From Bacillota bacterium (GTDB lineage Bacteria > Bacillota > Clostridia > Acetivibrionales > JAEZXR01), in assembly GCA_023419605.1 (NCBI GenBank), contig JAEZXR010000106.1:1-9964 (forward strand): a stretch of 9,964 bases of DNA, given 5' to 3'. The notes under the pieces are model-generated. The model was not told the origin of the DNA. It saw only the letters and a list, made by a program, of their open reading frames with translations, and made no database searches. The translations under genes and the position numbers were made by a program. Shown here piece after piece: positions 1 through 3,510 of this stretch (position 1 is the stretch's first letter; each line of letters starts with the position of its first letter).

Positions 1-370
1 CATATACCTCCCCTTTCGGAGAAACAGCGGCAGATAGCACTAATTTCCCTTTCTCTTCATACTCATCCGTAGTTTTATCAGGTCGAAAGATGTAAACATA
101 ATAAGTTTCATTTTTCCACCAAATTTCTGTCCGGCCTGTGCCGGTTCTTTGGAGTCGATATCCCTTTTCTTCATCGCAAATAATTCTGGGATTCGCTCTA
201 TACGGGTACGCATCATCAATATATCGAGTTACAGTTTTATTAAATTCCTCCATCGGAAGAGAAAATATCTCTTCTGATATGATTCCTTCCTCCAATTCTC
301 CCTTTATTTGATGCGCCCAATGGTGCCTATAATACAGAGCGATTTCATAAGTCATTTTTTGTACATTCAT
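1..370 (-). CDS. Hypothetical protein, 3' end beyond the left edge
   Basis: This minus-strand frame is open from an ATG at 370 to the window edge, giving at least 123 residues without a stop. The start is supported by a strong AAAAGGAGG ribosome binding site just upstream. The protein begins MNVQKMTYEIALYYRHHWAH. It is rich in acidic residues and aromatics, with a central RIICDEEKGYRLQRTGTGR and a TEIWWKNETYYVYIF strand-like segment. I see no signal peptide, membrane segment or motif that I can name. It lies 89 bp downstream of the 52-residue gene on the same strand, with two GC-rich hairpins between them. It is probably read from the operator-controlled promoter at 661-689. Function is unknown. 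Confidence 0.7.
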   Translation of the reverse strand, partial: MNVQKMTYEIALYYRHHWAHQIKGELEEGIISEEIFSLPMEEFNKTVTRYIDDAYPYRANPRIICDEEKGYRLQRTGTGRTEIWWKNETYYVYIFRPDKTTDEYEEKGKLVLSAAVSPKGEVY

Positions 371-409
371 TGGTTTAGCCTCCTTTTTATTGGTTTCCCT
401 TGAACGCCG

Positions 410-445
410 CGCCCCCTTTCGGGGCGGTCCCGGCCTGCACGGGAC
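410..445. repeat. Tandem pair of GC-rich hairpins between two minus-strand genes
   Basis: Two stem-loops sit side by side. The first pairs 410-415 with 421-426 (six bp, loop of five). The second pairs 427-432 with 440-445 (GTCCCG/CGGGAC, seven-base loop). Neither is followed by a T tract on either strand, so they are poor intrinsic terminators. They may act on mRNA stability or partial termination within the operon. A similar pair lies between the next two minus-strand genes at 1498-1545. Confidence 0.6.
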
Positions 446-459
446 TGGGCTTAGCGGGA

Positions 460-618
460 TTATTGAATTTTAAACGTGACCGTCATGCCTGGATATTGTG
501 CGGTCAATCTTTTCTTAGCTTCCTGCACATCAACATTGACAGCTAACGCCCATTGAATAACGTCACAATGTTTCTTCCCGTCCAGGTAACACCAAATGCT
601 TTTCGTTTTCCGTTTCAT
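460..618 (-). CDS. Small hypothetical protein, 52 residues
   Basis: This minus-strand frame runs from an ATG at 618 to a TAA at 460-462. A good GAGGAGG ribosome binding site lies just upstream of the start. The protein starts MKRKTKSIWCYLDGKKHCDV and ends TAQYPGMTVTFKIQ. It is basic, has two cysteines, and shows a probable alpha-helix followed by a terminal beta strand. I do not recognise a family. Its promoter is near-consensus (TTGACA, 17 bp, TATATT) and is overlapped by TTACGTAA palindromes shared with the divergent ribbon-helix-helix gene at 763. It is therefore very likely a target of that repressor. Its small size and placement suggest a regulatory or accessory role, but nothing in the sequence fixes a function. 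Confidence 0.72.
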   Translation of the reverse strand: MKRKTKSIWCYLDGKKHCDVIQWALAVNVDVQEAKKRLTAQYPGMTVTFKIQ

Positions 619-640
619 CTTTTCCTCCTCTTGGAATATT

Positions 641-715
641 ATTACGTAATTCCTGGTTATAATATATCATTACGTAAGTATAATGTCAATACCTTATTTT
701 GCAATTACGTAATTG
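641..715. promoter_or_regulatory. Three-site operator array built on TTACGTAA
   Basis: Perfect TTACGTAA octamers occur at 642-649, 670-677 and 705-712. The last is part of the 14-bp palindrome CAATTACGTAATTG (702-715). Start-to-start spacings are 28 and 35 bp. Site two lies in the spacer of the leftward promoter and site one just downstream of its -10 box. Site three overlaps the likely -35 region of the rightward promoter. This arrangement would let one protein control both divergent genes. The ribbon-helix-helix product of the gene at 763 is the natural candidate. Confidence 0.8.
661..689 (-). promoter_or_regulatory. Consensus sigma-70-type promoter for the 52-residue gene
   Basis: On the minus strand, TTGACA (684-689) and TATATT (661-666) are separated by exactly 17 bp. 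The -35 box sits in the 12-base block AAGGTATTGACA, which recurs at a second promoter near 1943-1954. A TTACGTAA palindrome lies in the spacer, so a bound protein would block RNA polymerase. Confidence 0.8.
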
Positions 716-739
716 TTTTTTTGGAAAAGATGTGATACT
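713..739 (+). promoter_or_regulatory. Probable promoter of the ribbon-helix-helix gene
   Basis: An extended -10 element, TGTGATACT (731-739), lies 23 bp upstream of the start codon at 763. The best -35 is TTGTTT at 713-718, but the 15-bp spacing is short. The promoter is therefore weaker than its divergent partner and may rely on the extended -10. The -35 partly overlaps operator site three, which suggests autorepression. Confidence 0.5.
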
Positions 740-762
740 CTGTATCTGAGGTGATTTAAGAT

Positions 763-945
763 ATGGCAACTGCAAAAAGTATGGCTGTTCGTAAATATAA
801 TGCCAAGGCCTACGACCGCATAGAGTTAGTGGTGCCCAAGGGGCATAAAGACAGGATAAAGGAAGCAGCCAAACAGAAAGGGGAAAGCGTAAACGCTTTT
901 ATCAATGCGGCCATACAAGAGCGCATGGAAAAAGCCGAGAAATAA
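763..945 (+). CDS. Arc-like ribbon-helix-helix transcriptional repressor
   Basis: This 60-residue protein has the shape of the Arc/MetJ ribbon-helix-helix family: a basic N-terminal arm (residues 1-16), a short strand around YDRIELVVP (residues 17-25), helix A around residues 27-39, a turn at KGES, and helix B around SVNAFINAAIQERM. In this family two chains pair their strands into a sheet that enters the DNA major groove. The start has a GAGGTG ribosome binding site at 748-753. The gene diverges from the 52-residue gene, and the intervening DNA carries three TTACGTAA palindromes, so I infer autorepression and repression of the neighbour. It ends 12 bp before a strong terminator. An antitoxin role is possible for this fold, but no toxin-like partner gene is visible next to it. 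Confidence 0.85.
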   Translation: MATAKSMAVRKYNAKAYDRIELVVPKGHKDRIKEAAKQKGESVNAFINAAIQERMEKAEK

Positions 946-957
946 TCCCGATGCCTT

Positions 958-999
958 ATAGAAGAAAAACCGCCCCTACTGGGACGGTTTTTCTTCTAT
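958..999. terminator. Long bidirectional intrinsic terminator between convergent genes
   Basis: A 15-bp perfect stem pairs 958-972 with 985-999. After one mismatch (973/984) three further pairs (974-976 with 981-983) close a TACT loop. The arms contain A5 and T5 runs, so the stem can terminate transcripts from either side. It serves the ribbon-helix-helix gene on the plus strand. It also overlaps the last codons of the convergent helix-turn-helix frame, whose stop codon is at 976-978. Confidence 0.88.
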
Positions 1000-1152
1000 C
1001 GGACCATATAACCGCTCCATGGCTTCGCGTGTCACTAGCCATGTACCGCCTGACTTTCTCGCCGAAATCTTCCCATCCTGACACAGTTTTTTTATTGTAT
1101 CGGGATGCTTTCCCCAGAGGTTAGCAGCCTCCGAGGAGGTTAAGACTTTCCC
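976..1152 (-). CDS. Excisionase-type helix-turn-helix domain without its own start, probable -1 frameshift extension
   Basis: The frame reads VLTSSEAANLWGKHPDTIKK and ends in a TAG at 976-978. The SSEAANLWGKHPDTIKKLCQDGKI segment, followed by the GGTWLVTREAM wing, is typical of the MerR/excisionase-like winged helix-turn-helix group that binds DNA. The frame is closed upstream by a TGA at 1159-1161. Between that and the first conserved residue there is no ATG, GTG or TTG. The upstream gene ends in the 0 frame, and at 1152-1146 it carries GGGAAAG in the phase needed for -1 slippage into this frame. A 9-bp stem-loop follows. Slippage would give a fused protein of 166 residues. Alternatives are a frameshift mutation, a sequencing error in the G/A runs, or rare initiation at a non-canonical codon. 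Coordinates given start at the slippery site. Confidence 0.65.
   Translation of the reverse strand, partial: GKVLTSSEAANLWGKHPDTIKKLCQDGKISARKSGGTWLVTREAMERLYGPIEEKPSQ
1112..1152 (-). promoter_or_regulatory. Candidate programmed -1 frameshift signal
   Basis: Read on the minus strand, GGGAAAG (1152-1146) fits the X XXY YYZ pattern with zero-frame codons GGA and AAG. The zero-frame stop TAA follows after one codon. Nine bases later CCTCGGAGG (1136-1128) can pair with CCTCTGGGG (1120-1112) across the loop CTGCTAA. The stem has nine pairs, two of them G-U. The same heptamer is the slippery site of phage lambda G/GT, which is established knowledge. Use here is inferred. Confidence 0.55.
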
Positions 1153-1475
1153 AGGACATCATCCGGTTCGGGATAGATTTTGCCAATATGATAACCGTTT
1201 CCCGCTCGAAAAATCATATACTTTTGACTTAGCGCAGTATATAAATTTTCTCCATTCGTCCACTTACCTGGCCTTAGATTCCTGGGGAGCTTCCAACTCA
1301 GATCTGTTGGGTTATTGATCCATTCCTCCGTGGTCATGATGTATTGATTTTCCTCTTTAACTTGTACATACTTGAGAATCTCAGCTAGAGATTTTTTTTC
1401 TGTTTCGCTCCATTCAGGATCTTGCAAAGCTAATTCTAAGGCTTGAGACTCAGATTCACACACATAGAAAATCAT
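1140..1475 (-). CDS. Phage-type accessory protein, 111 residues, probable N-terminal part of a two-domain DNA-binding protein
   Basis: I place the start at the ATG at 1475 because AAGGAGG lies at an ideal distance. An in-frame ATG at 1526 has no such site. The protein begins MIFYVCESESQALELALQDP, continues through an acidic helical stretch, and has a later segment, LYTALSQKYMIFRAGNGYHI, before ending PEPDDVLGKS. I cannot assign a Pfam family from memory. The gene ends at a TAA (1142-1140) directly after a GGGAAAG heptamer, which could shift ribosomes into the helix-turn-helix frame. Its likely job is thus as the N-terminal regulatory or dimerisation domain of a DNA-binding protein, with the 111-residue form lacking that domain. 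It is second in a minus-strand operon behind the 106-residue gene. Confidence 0.72.
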   Translation of the reverse strand: MIFYVCESESQALELALQDPEWSETEKKSLAEILKYVQVKEENQYIMTTEEWINNPTDLSWKLPRNLRPGKWTNGENLYTALSQKYMIFRAGNGYHIGKIYPEPDDVLGKS

Positions 1476-1497
1476 TATTATTCCTCCTTTTTTACGA

Positions 1498-1545
1498 CTC
1501 CGGGCTTGTGACGGAGCCTGCCGCATTACCAGGGCCGTAGCCCTG
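1498..1545. repeat. Second tandem pair of GC-rich hairpins
   Basis: CTCCG at 1498-1502 pairs with CGGAG at 1512-1516. CAGGGC at 1530-1535 pairs with GCCCTG at 1540-1545 around a CGTA loop. There is no following T tract. The layout (stop codon, hairpin pair, strong ribosome binding site, ATG) matches the interval at 371-459. This suggests a shared way of joining small genes in this region. Confidence 0.6.
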
Positions 1546-1553
1546 TCACTCTG

Positions 1554-1874
1554 CTATCTTCCTCTTTCAAACTGCCGACGCTCGCTGCTATCCATATCCC
1601 AGGTTTCAAAAACGTTATCGTAGGTACTGAACTTTTGTGGTTTATAGTTGCTATAGTTGCTACGGATTATTTCAGGGGTTAAGCCAGCATTTTCTAGTCT
1701 GAACTTCATGACTCCGATATTTTCCATTGTAAAATCTCCTACTTTTACAACTGGGAAGCCTCTTTTGTTAGTGGTATAAATGGCTTTCTCTCCATTTAAG
1801 AATAGTTCTTTATCATCATTAACCTCAAAGGTATATGTTTTTCCTGCTTGCCTAATTTCTCCTAAGTTTTTCAT
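1554..1874 (-). CDS. Hypothetical protein, 106 residues, first gene of an operator-controlled operon
   Basis: The ATG at 1874 is preceded by a purine-rich GGGGGAAGGG site. The protein begins MKNLGEIRQAGKTYTFEVND and looks beta-rich in its first half, with short strands separated by turns such as NGEKA and NKRGF. A middle segment, NIGVMKFRLENAGLTPEIIR, may form two helices. The C-terminus is charged and ends ERRQFERGR. I do not recognise a family and see no catalytic motif or membrane segment. Its promoter at 1920-1948 is consensus and bears two copies of the palindrome ACCCGAATTCGGGT, so expression is probably tightly repressed. The 111-residue gene and its helix-turn-helix extension follow on the same strand, so this gene may be co-expressed with a DNA-binding regulator. 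Confidence 0.75.
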   Translation of the reverse strand: MKNLGEIRQAGKTYTFEVNDDKELFLNGEKAIYTTNKRGFPVVKVGDFTMENIGVMKFRLENAGLTPEIIRSNYSNYKPQKFSTYDNVFETWDMDSSERRQFERGR

Positions 1875-1888
1875 TACCCTTCCCCCTT

Positions 1889-1943
1889 CACCCGAATTCG
1901 GGTGTTTCTTCTTGATATAAATATACCATACCCGAATTCGGGT
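1889..1943. promoter_or_regulatory. Paired palindromic operators, ACCCGAATTCGGGT
   Basis: The 16-bp perfect palindrome CACCCGAATTCGGGTG lies at 1889-1904 and a 14-bp copy, ACCCGAATTCGGGT, at 1930-1943. Their centres are 40 bp apart, near four helical turns. One sits between the ribosome binding site and the -10 box, the other in the promoter spacer. Cooperative repression by a dimeric protein is the simplest reading. The binding protein is not evident. The helix-turn-helix product of the same operon is one candidate. Confidence 0.78.
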
Positions 1944-1948
1944 GTCAA
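1920..1948 (-). promoter_or_regulatory. Consensus promoter of the 106-residue gene operon
   Basis: On the minus strand TTGACA (1943-1948) and TATATT (1920-1925) are 17 bp apart. This repeats the hexamers and spacing of the promoter at 661-689, and the 12 bases AAGGTATTGACA (1954-1943) are identical in both. The spacer is almost entirely filled by the palindrome ACCCGAATTCGGGT. Confidence 0.8.
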
Positions 1949-2022
1949 TACCTTTTTGGATAAATATTTCAAAATTTTCTCCAACGGATAAATCCTCCCT
2001 AAAAAATGAAACTAGACTAAAA

Positions 2023-2051
2023 TTGAACCATATTTGGCCTTGTAGGTTGAT
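2023..2051 (+). promoter_or_regulatory. Promoter-like element carrying the CATATTTGGCCT motif, copy 1
   Basis: TTGAAC (2023-2028) is followed by CATATTTGGCCT (2029-2040), then TGTAGGTTGAT, with GTTGAT in the -10 position at 17-bp spacing. The -10 match is poor. The same motif recurs in the spacer of the promoter at 2336. The two are probably bound by a common factor. Confidence 0.4.
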
Positions 2052-2074
2052 TTTTGGTGATTTATAATTATAAT
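2047..2074 (+). promoter_or_regulatory. Promoter of a candidate small RNA
   Basis: TTGATT (2047-2052) and a perfect TATAAT (2069-2074) lie 16 bp apart. A second TATAAT overlaps the spacer at 2063-2068. Transcription would begin near 2081, about 55 bp before a strong terminator stem. Confidence 0.65.
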
Positions 2075-2080
2075 AGGCAG

Positions 2081-2164
2081 AAGCCGAAAGGTGACGACAT
2101 AGTTTCTCGCCAGTACGAGGATTTATTATTTAGTTAAGCGCAACTTTGAGTTGCGCTTTTTTAT
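2081..2164 (+). ncRNA. Candidate small non-coding RNA, about 80 nt
   Basis: A near-consensus promoter and an intrinsic terminator enclose a segment with no plausible reading frame. The RNA could form a short stem with a GAAA loop at its 5' end (GCC-GAAA-GGU), a CTCG/CGAG hairpin with loop CCAGTA in the middle, and the 10-bp terminator stem. I compared it by eye with common riboswitch cores and matched none. It stands alone, since its terminator closes more than 200 bp before the next gene. A trans-acting or antisense regulatory RNA is therefore more likely than a leader. A read-through attenuator for the downstream operon is the alternative. Confidence 0.5.
2136..2164 (+). terminator. Rho-independent terminator of the candidate small RNA
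   Basis: AAGCGCAACT (2136-2145) pairs perfectly with AGTTGCGCTT (2149-2158) around a TTG loop and is followed by TTTTATTT. A 10-bp stem followed by a run of T is a textbook intrinsic terminator. Confidence 0.88.
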
Positions 2165-2177
2165 TTGCGGCGCGTCT

Positions 2178-2236
2178 TGCTCCTGCGGAGTTGCGGTGGG
2201 CAAGCCGCCGACCCCTTGAAGGGGAGGGGCGGAGCA
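2178..2236. repeat. GC-rich region with nested inverted repeats
   Basis: An outer stem TGCTCC/GGAGCA (2178-2183 with 2231-2236) can enclose GCGG/CCGC (2193-2196 with 2205-2208) and CCCC-TTGAA-GGGG (2212-2224), giving a branched fold. Its GC content is far above the AT-rich flanks. It holds no coding frame. It could be a structured RNA, a packaging or processing site, or a mobile palindromic repeat. Confidence 0.45.
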
Positions 2237-2255
2237 GCATGGTCATGCAAAGAAC

Positions 2256-2272
2256 TATAGTATTATACTATA
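2256..2272. repeat. AT-rich dyad, TATAGTAT-T-ATACTATA
   Basis: Eight-base arms are perfectly complementary around one central base. The site lies in the leader of the operon beginning at 2402, about 65 bp upstream of its -35 box. This is a plausible place for a regulator to bind. A further 6-bp hairpin, CGCCTT/AAGGCG, follows at 2300-2318. The 1949-2401 stretch otherwise holds no gene that I can support. Confidence 0.4.
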
Positions 2273-2335
2273 CATCTTTACATGGCGTATTCAGTGTCGC
2301 GCCTTATACTACAAGGCGTTAGATAGATTTTTGTT

Positions 2336-2366
2336 TTGACATATTTGGCCTGTAGAAGGTTAAAAT
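2336..2366 (+). promoter_or_regulatory. Probable promoter of the packaging and head operon, with CATATTTGGCCT motif copy 2
   Basis: A perfect TTGACA (2336-2341) is followed by the motif CATATTTGGCCT (2340-2351) and by GGTTAAAAT. The best -10 is GTTAAA at 2359-2364 with 17-bp spacing, or TAAAAT at 2361-2366 with 19. The -10 is weak, as expected for an activated phage promoter. It lies 36 bp upstream of the gene at 2402. Confidence 0.55.
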
Positions 2367-2401
2367 TTGACGCGGATATGACATGTTTTTGAGGTGGCTA
2401 C

Positions 2402-2923
2402 ATGATTAAGGAAACCAAACTAATTTCCGATGATGGAGAGATCATAAAAAATAATATCCATCATATTGCAGCTGCCTTCGATGAGGAAAAGGGATACCTC
2501 TTTTGGGCTAGGAAGTCATTTGCTAAGTCTTTCATGGATATACCATATCCGCCCGGAATGAACCACTCAGAGATTGGTAAAATGGCTATCCTTGCGAAGA
2601 AGATTTGGTCGAATACGAATATGCTTGGCTATCGCGGGAATGGTGGTGTTAAGCCGTATACTCCTGAGCAGATAGGGAAGTTTATCGACCTTGGGCCAAG
2701 GCAGGCGGGTAGATTTATTGATAAGATGATCCGTATTGGGATATTGGCGAGGGTTAAGATTGAGACCGGCGGGAAAAAGGAAACGCAGTATTACGTGAAT
2801 CCGGTATTTTACTTTAGTAGTAATCGGATACCTTTGAATTTATATTTGATATTTAAGGATCAACTGGATAGGTTTCTGCCGGATTGGGTGAAGCAGGAAT
2901 TCAGTAAGAATAATAAGGTGTGA
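2402..2923 (+). CDS. Winged-helix phage protein upstream of the terminase genes (regulator or replication-initiator-like)
   Basis: This 173-residue protein starts MIKETKLISDDGEIIKNNIH behind a GAGGTGG ribosome binding site. A helical core (residues about 58-72) is followed by YTPEQIGKFIDLGPRQAGRF (about 92-111) and KMIRIGILARVKIETGGKKE, then QYYVNPVFYF. That order (recognition helix, GILxRVK turn, beta hairpin ending in YYVNP) is what winged-helix proteins of the RepL and phage regulatory type show. In those families the domain binds DNA at a plasmid origin or a promoter. Its place directly before TerS suggests control of late genes, or a role at the packaging site. I cannot decide between these. 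The gene is AT-richer than the terminase genes. Assignment is by eye. Confidence 0.6.
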   Translation: MIKETKLISDDGEIIKNNIHHIAAAFDEEKGYLFWARKSFAKSFMDIPYPPGMNHSEIGKMAILAKKIWSNTNMLGYRGNGGVKPYTPEQIGKFIDLGPRQAGRFIDKMIRIGILARVKIETGGKKETQYYVNPVFYFSSNRIPLNLYLIFKDQLDRFLPDWVKQEFSKNNKV

Positions 2924-2927
2924 AAAT

Positions 2928-2990
2928 ATGACGATAATTGATTGGATGTTCTCTCATCATGGATGGCGTTTTTTATTTTGTTATCATTGA
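2928..2990 (+). CDS. Possible 20-residue leader peptide
   Basis: An ATG lies 4 bp after the stop of the winged-helix gene, and AAGGTG (2915-2920) sits seven bases upstream of it. The frame encodes MTIIDWMFSHHGWRFLFCYH and stops at 2990. It is aromatic and hydrophobic. It could be a leader or coupling peptide in the gap before TerS. A frame this short with a fair ribosome binding site can easily arise by chance, so I hold it weakly. Confidence 0.25.
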   Translation: MTIIDWMFSHHGWRFLFCYH

Positions 2991-3033
2991 GCGAAGCTTT
3001 GGGGAGTTTATTTAAAAAATAGGAGGCACTACA

Positions 3034-3510
3034 ATGGCAGGTGAAAATGTCAACAGCAATCCACAACATAAAAAGAAGGCTTTTCTCGCTGCCTATGCTG
3101 AGGTAGGGAACATAACAAGGGCAGCAGAATTGGCCGGAGTAGACAGGACGAGTCACTATAAGTGGCTTAACGATCCTGAGTATGCAGAAGATTTTAAAGC
3201 GGCAGACGAGCAAGCAGGAGACAGACTGGAGCAAGAGGCAAGGCGAAGGGCTGTAGAAGGTACGCAGAAGCCGGTGTTCCATCAAGGAAAACAATGCGGC
3301 GTGGTCAATGAGTACAGCGACACTCTTCTAATTTTCCTATTGAAGGGTGCAAGACCGGAGAAGTACAAAGATCGTGTCCAGCAGGAGCACACAGGCAAAG
3401 GCGGCGGGCCTATCCAGCACGAGGTGAAATTCGATGACCTTTCGGATGCAGAACTTGACCAACTTATCGCTGAGGCAGCGCAAGGAGTTGTTGCTTCGGG
3501 CACTGAATGA
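3034..3510 (+). CDS. terS: Terminase small subunit
   Basis: The small subunit recognises phage DNA and hands it to the large subunit. Residues about 14-46 (AFLAAYAEVGNITRAAELAG, then DRTSHYKWLNDPEY) form the expected helix-turn-helix, with NITRAAELAGV as recognition unit. A charged helix follows (EDFKAADEQAGDRLEQEARR). Next comes KPVFHQGKQCGVVNEYSDTL, then LLKGARPEKYKDRV, the last being very characteristic of the small-subunit family found in Bacillota phages. The Gly-rich GKGGGP linker and acidic C-terminus (residues 120-158) probably contact the large subunit. AGGAGG at 3021-3026 lies seven bases before the ATG. The gene overlaps TerL by 77 bases, so the two are translationally coupled. The length of 158 residues is normal. 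Confidence 0.87.
   Translation: MAGENVNSNPQHKKKAFLAAYAEVGNITRAAELAGVDRTSHYKWLNDPEYAEDFKAADEQAGDRLEQEARRRAVEGTQKPVFHQGKQCGVVNEYSDTLLIFLLKGARPEKYKDRVQQEHTGKGGGPIQHEVKFDDLSDAELDQLIAEAAQGVVASGTE

Noticed and set aside
410..445. Hairpin pairs as integron attC sites
   Set aside because: The conserved core-site ends of attC (RYYYAAC and GTTRRRY) are absent and no integrase gene is in the window.
553..735. A 60-codon plus-strand frame
   Set aside because: It overlaps the 52-residue minus-strand gene, the operator array and a promoter, has no ribosome binding site, and its sequence is low-complexity and aromatic.
763..945. Ribbon-helix-helix gene plus the 52-residue gene as a toxin-antitoxin pair
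   Set aside because: The genes are divergent rather than co-transcribed, and the 52-residue product shows no toxin motif. A repressor with targets explains the layout better.
1889..1943. A CRISPR array or tandem repeat from the duplicated palindromes
   Set aside because: There are only two or three short palindromic copies per site, with unequal spacing and promoter overlap, so operators fit better.
2081..2164. A known riboswitch or ribozyme
   Set aside because: By eye I could not match the conserved core of the common classes that I recall (c-di-GMP-I and -II, fluoride, preQ1, guanidine, SAM, hammerhead). I therefore call it only a candidate small RNA.
2860..3294. A 144-codon minus-strand frame opposite the end of the 2402 gene and terS
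   Set aside because: It lies largely antisense to terS, a clear gene on the other strand, and has no ribosome binding site. Its Cys- and Leu-rich translation is typical of an antisense shadow.
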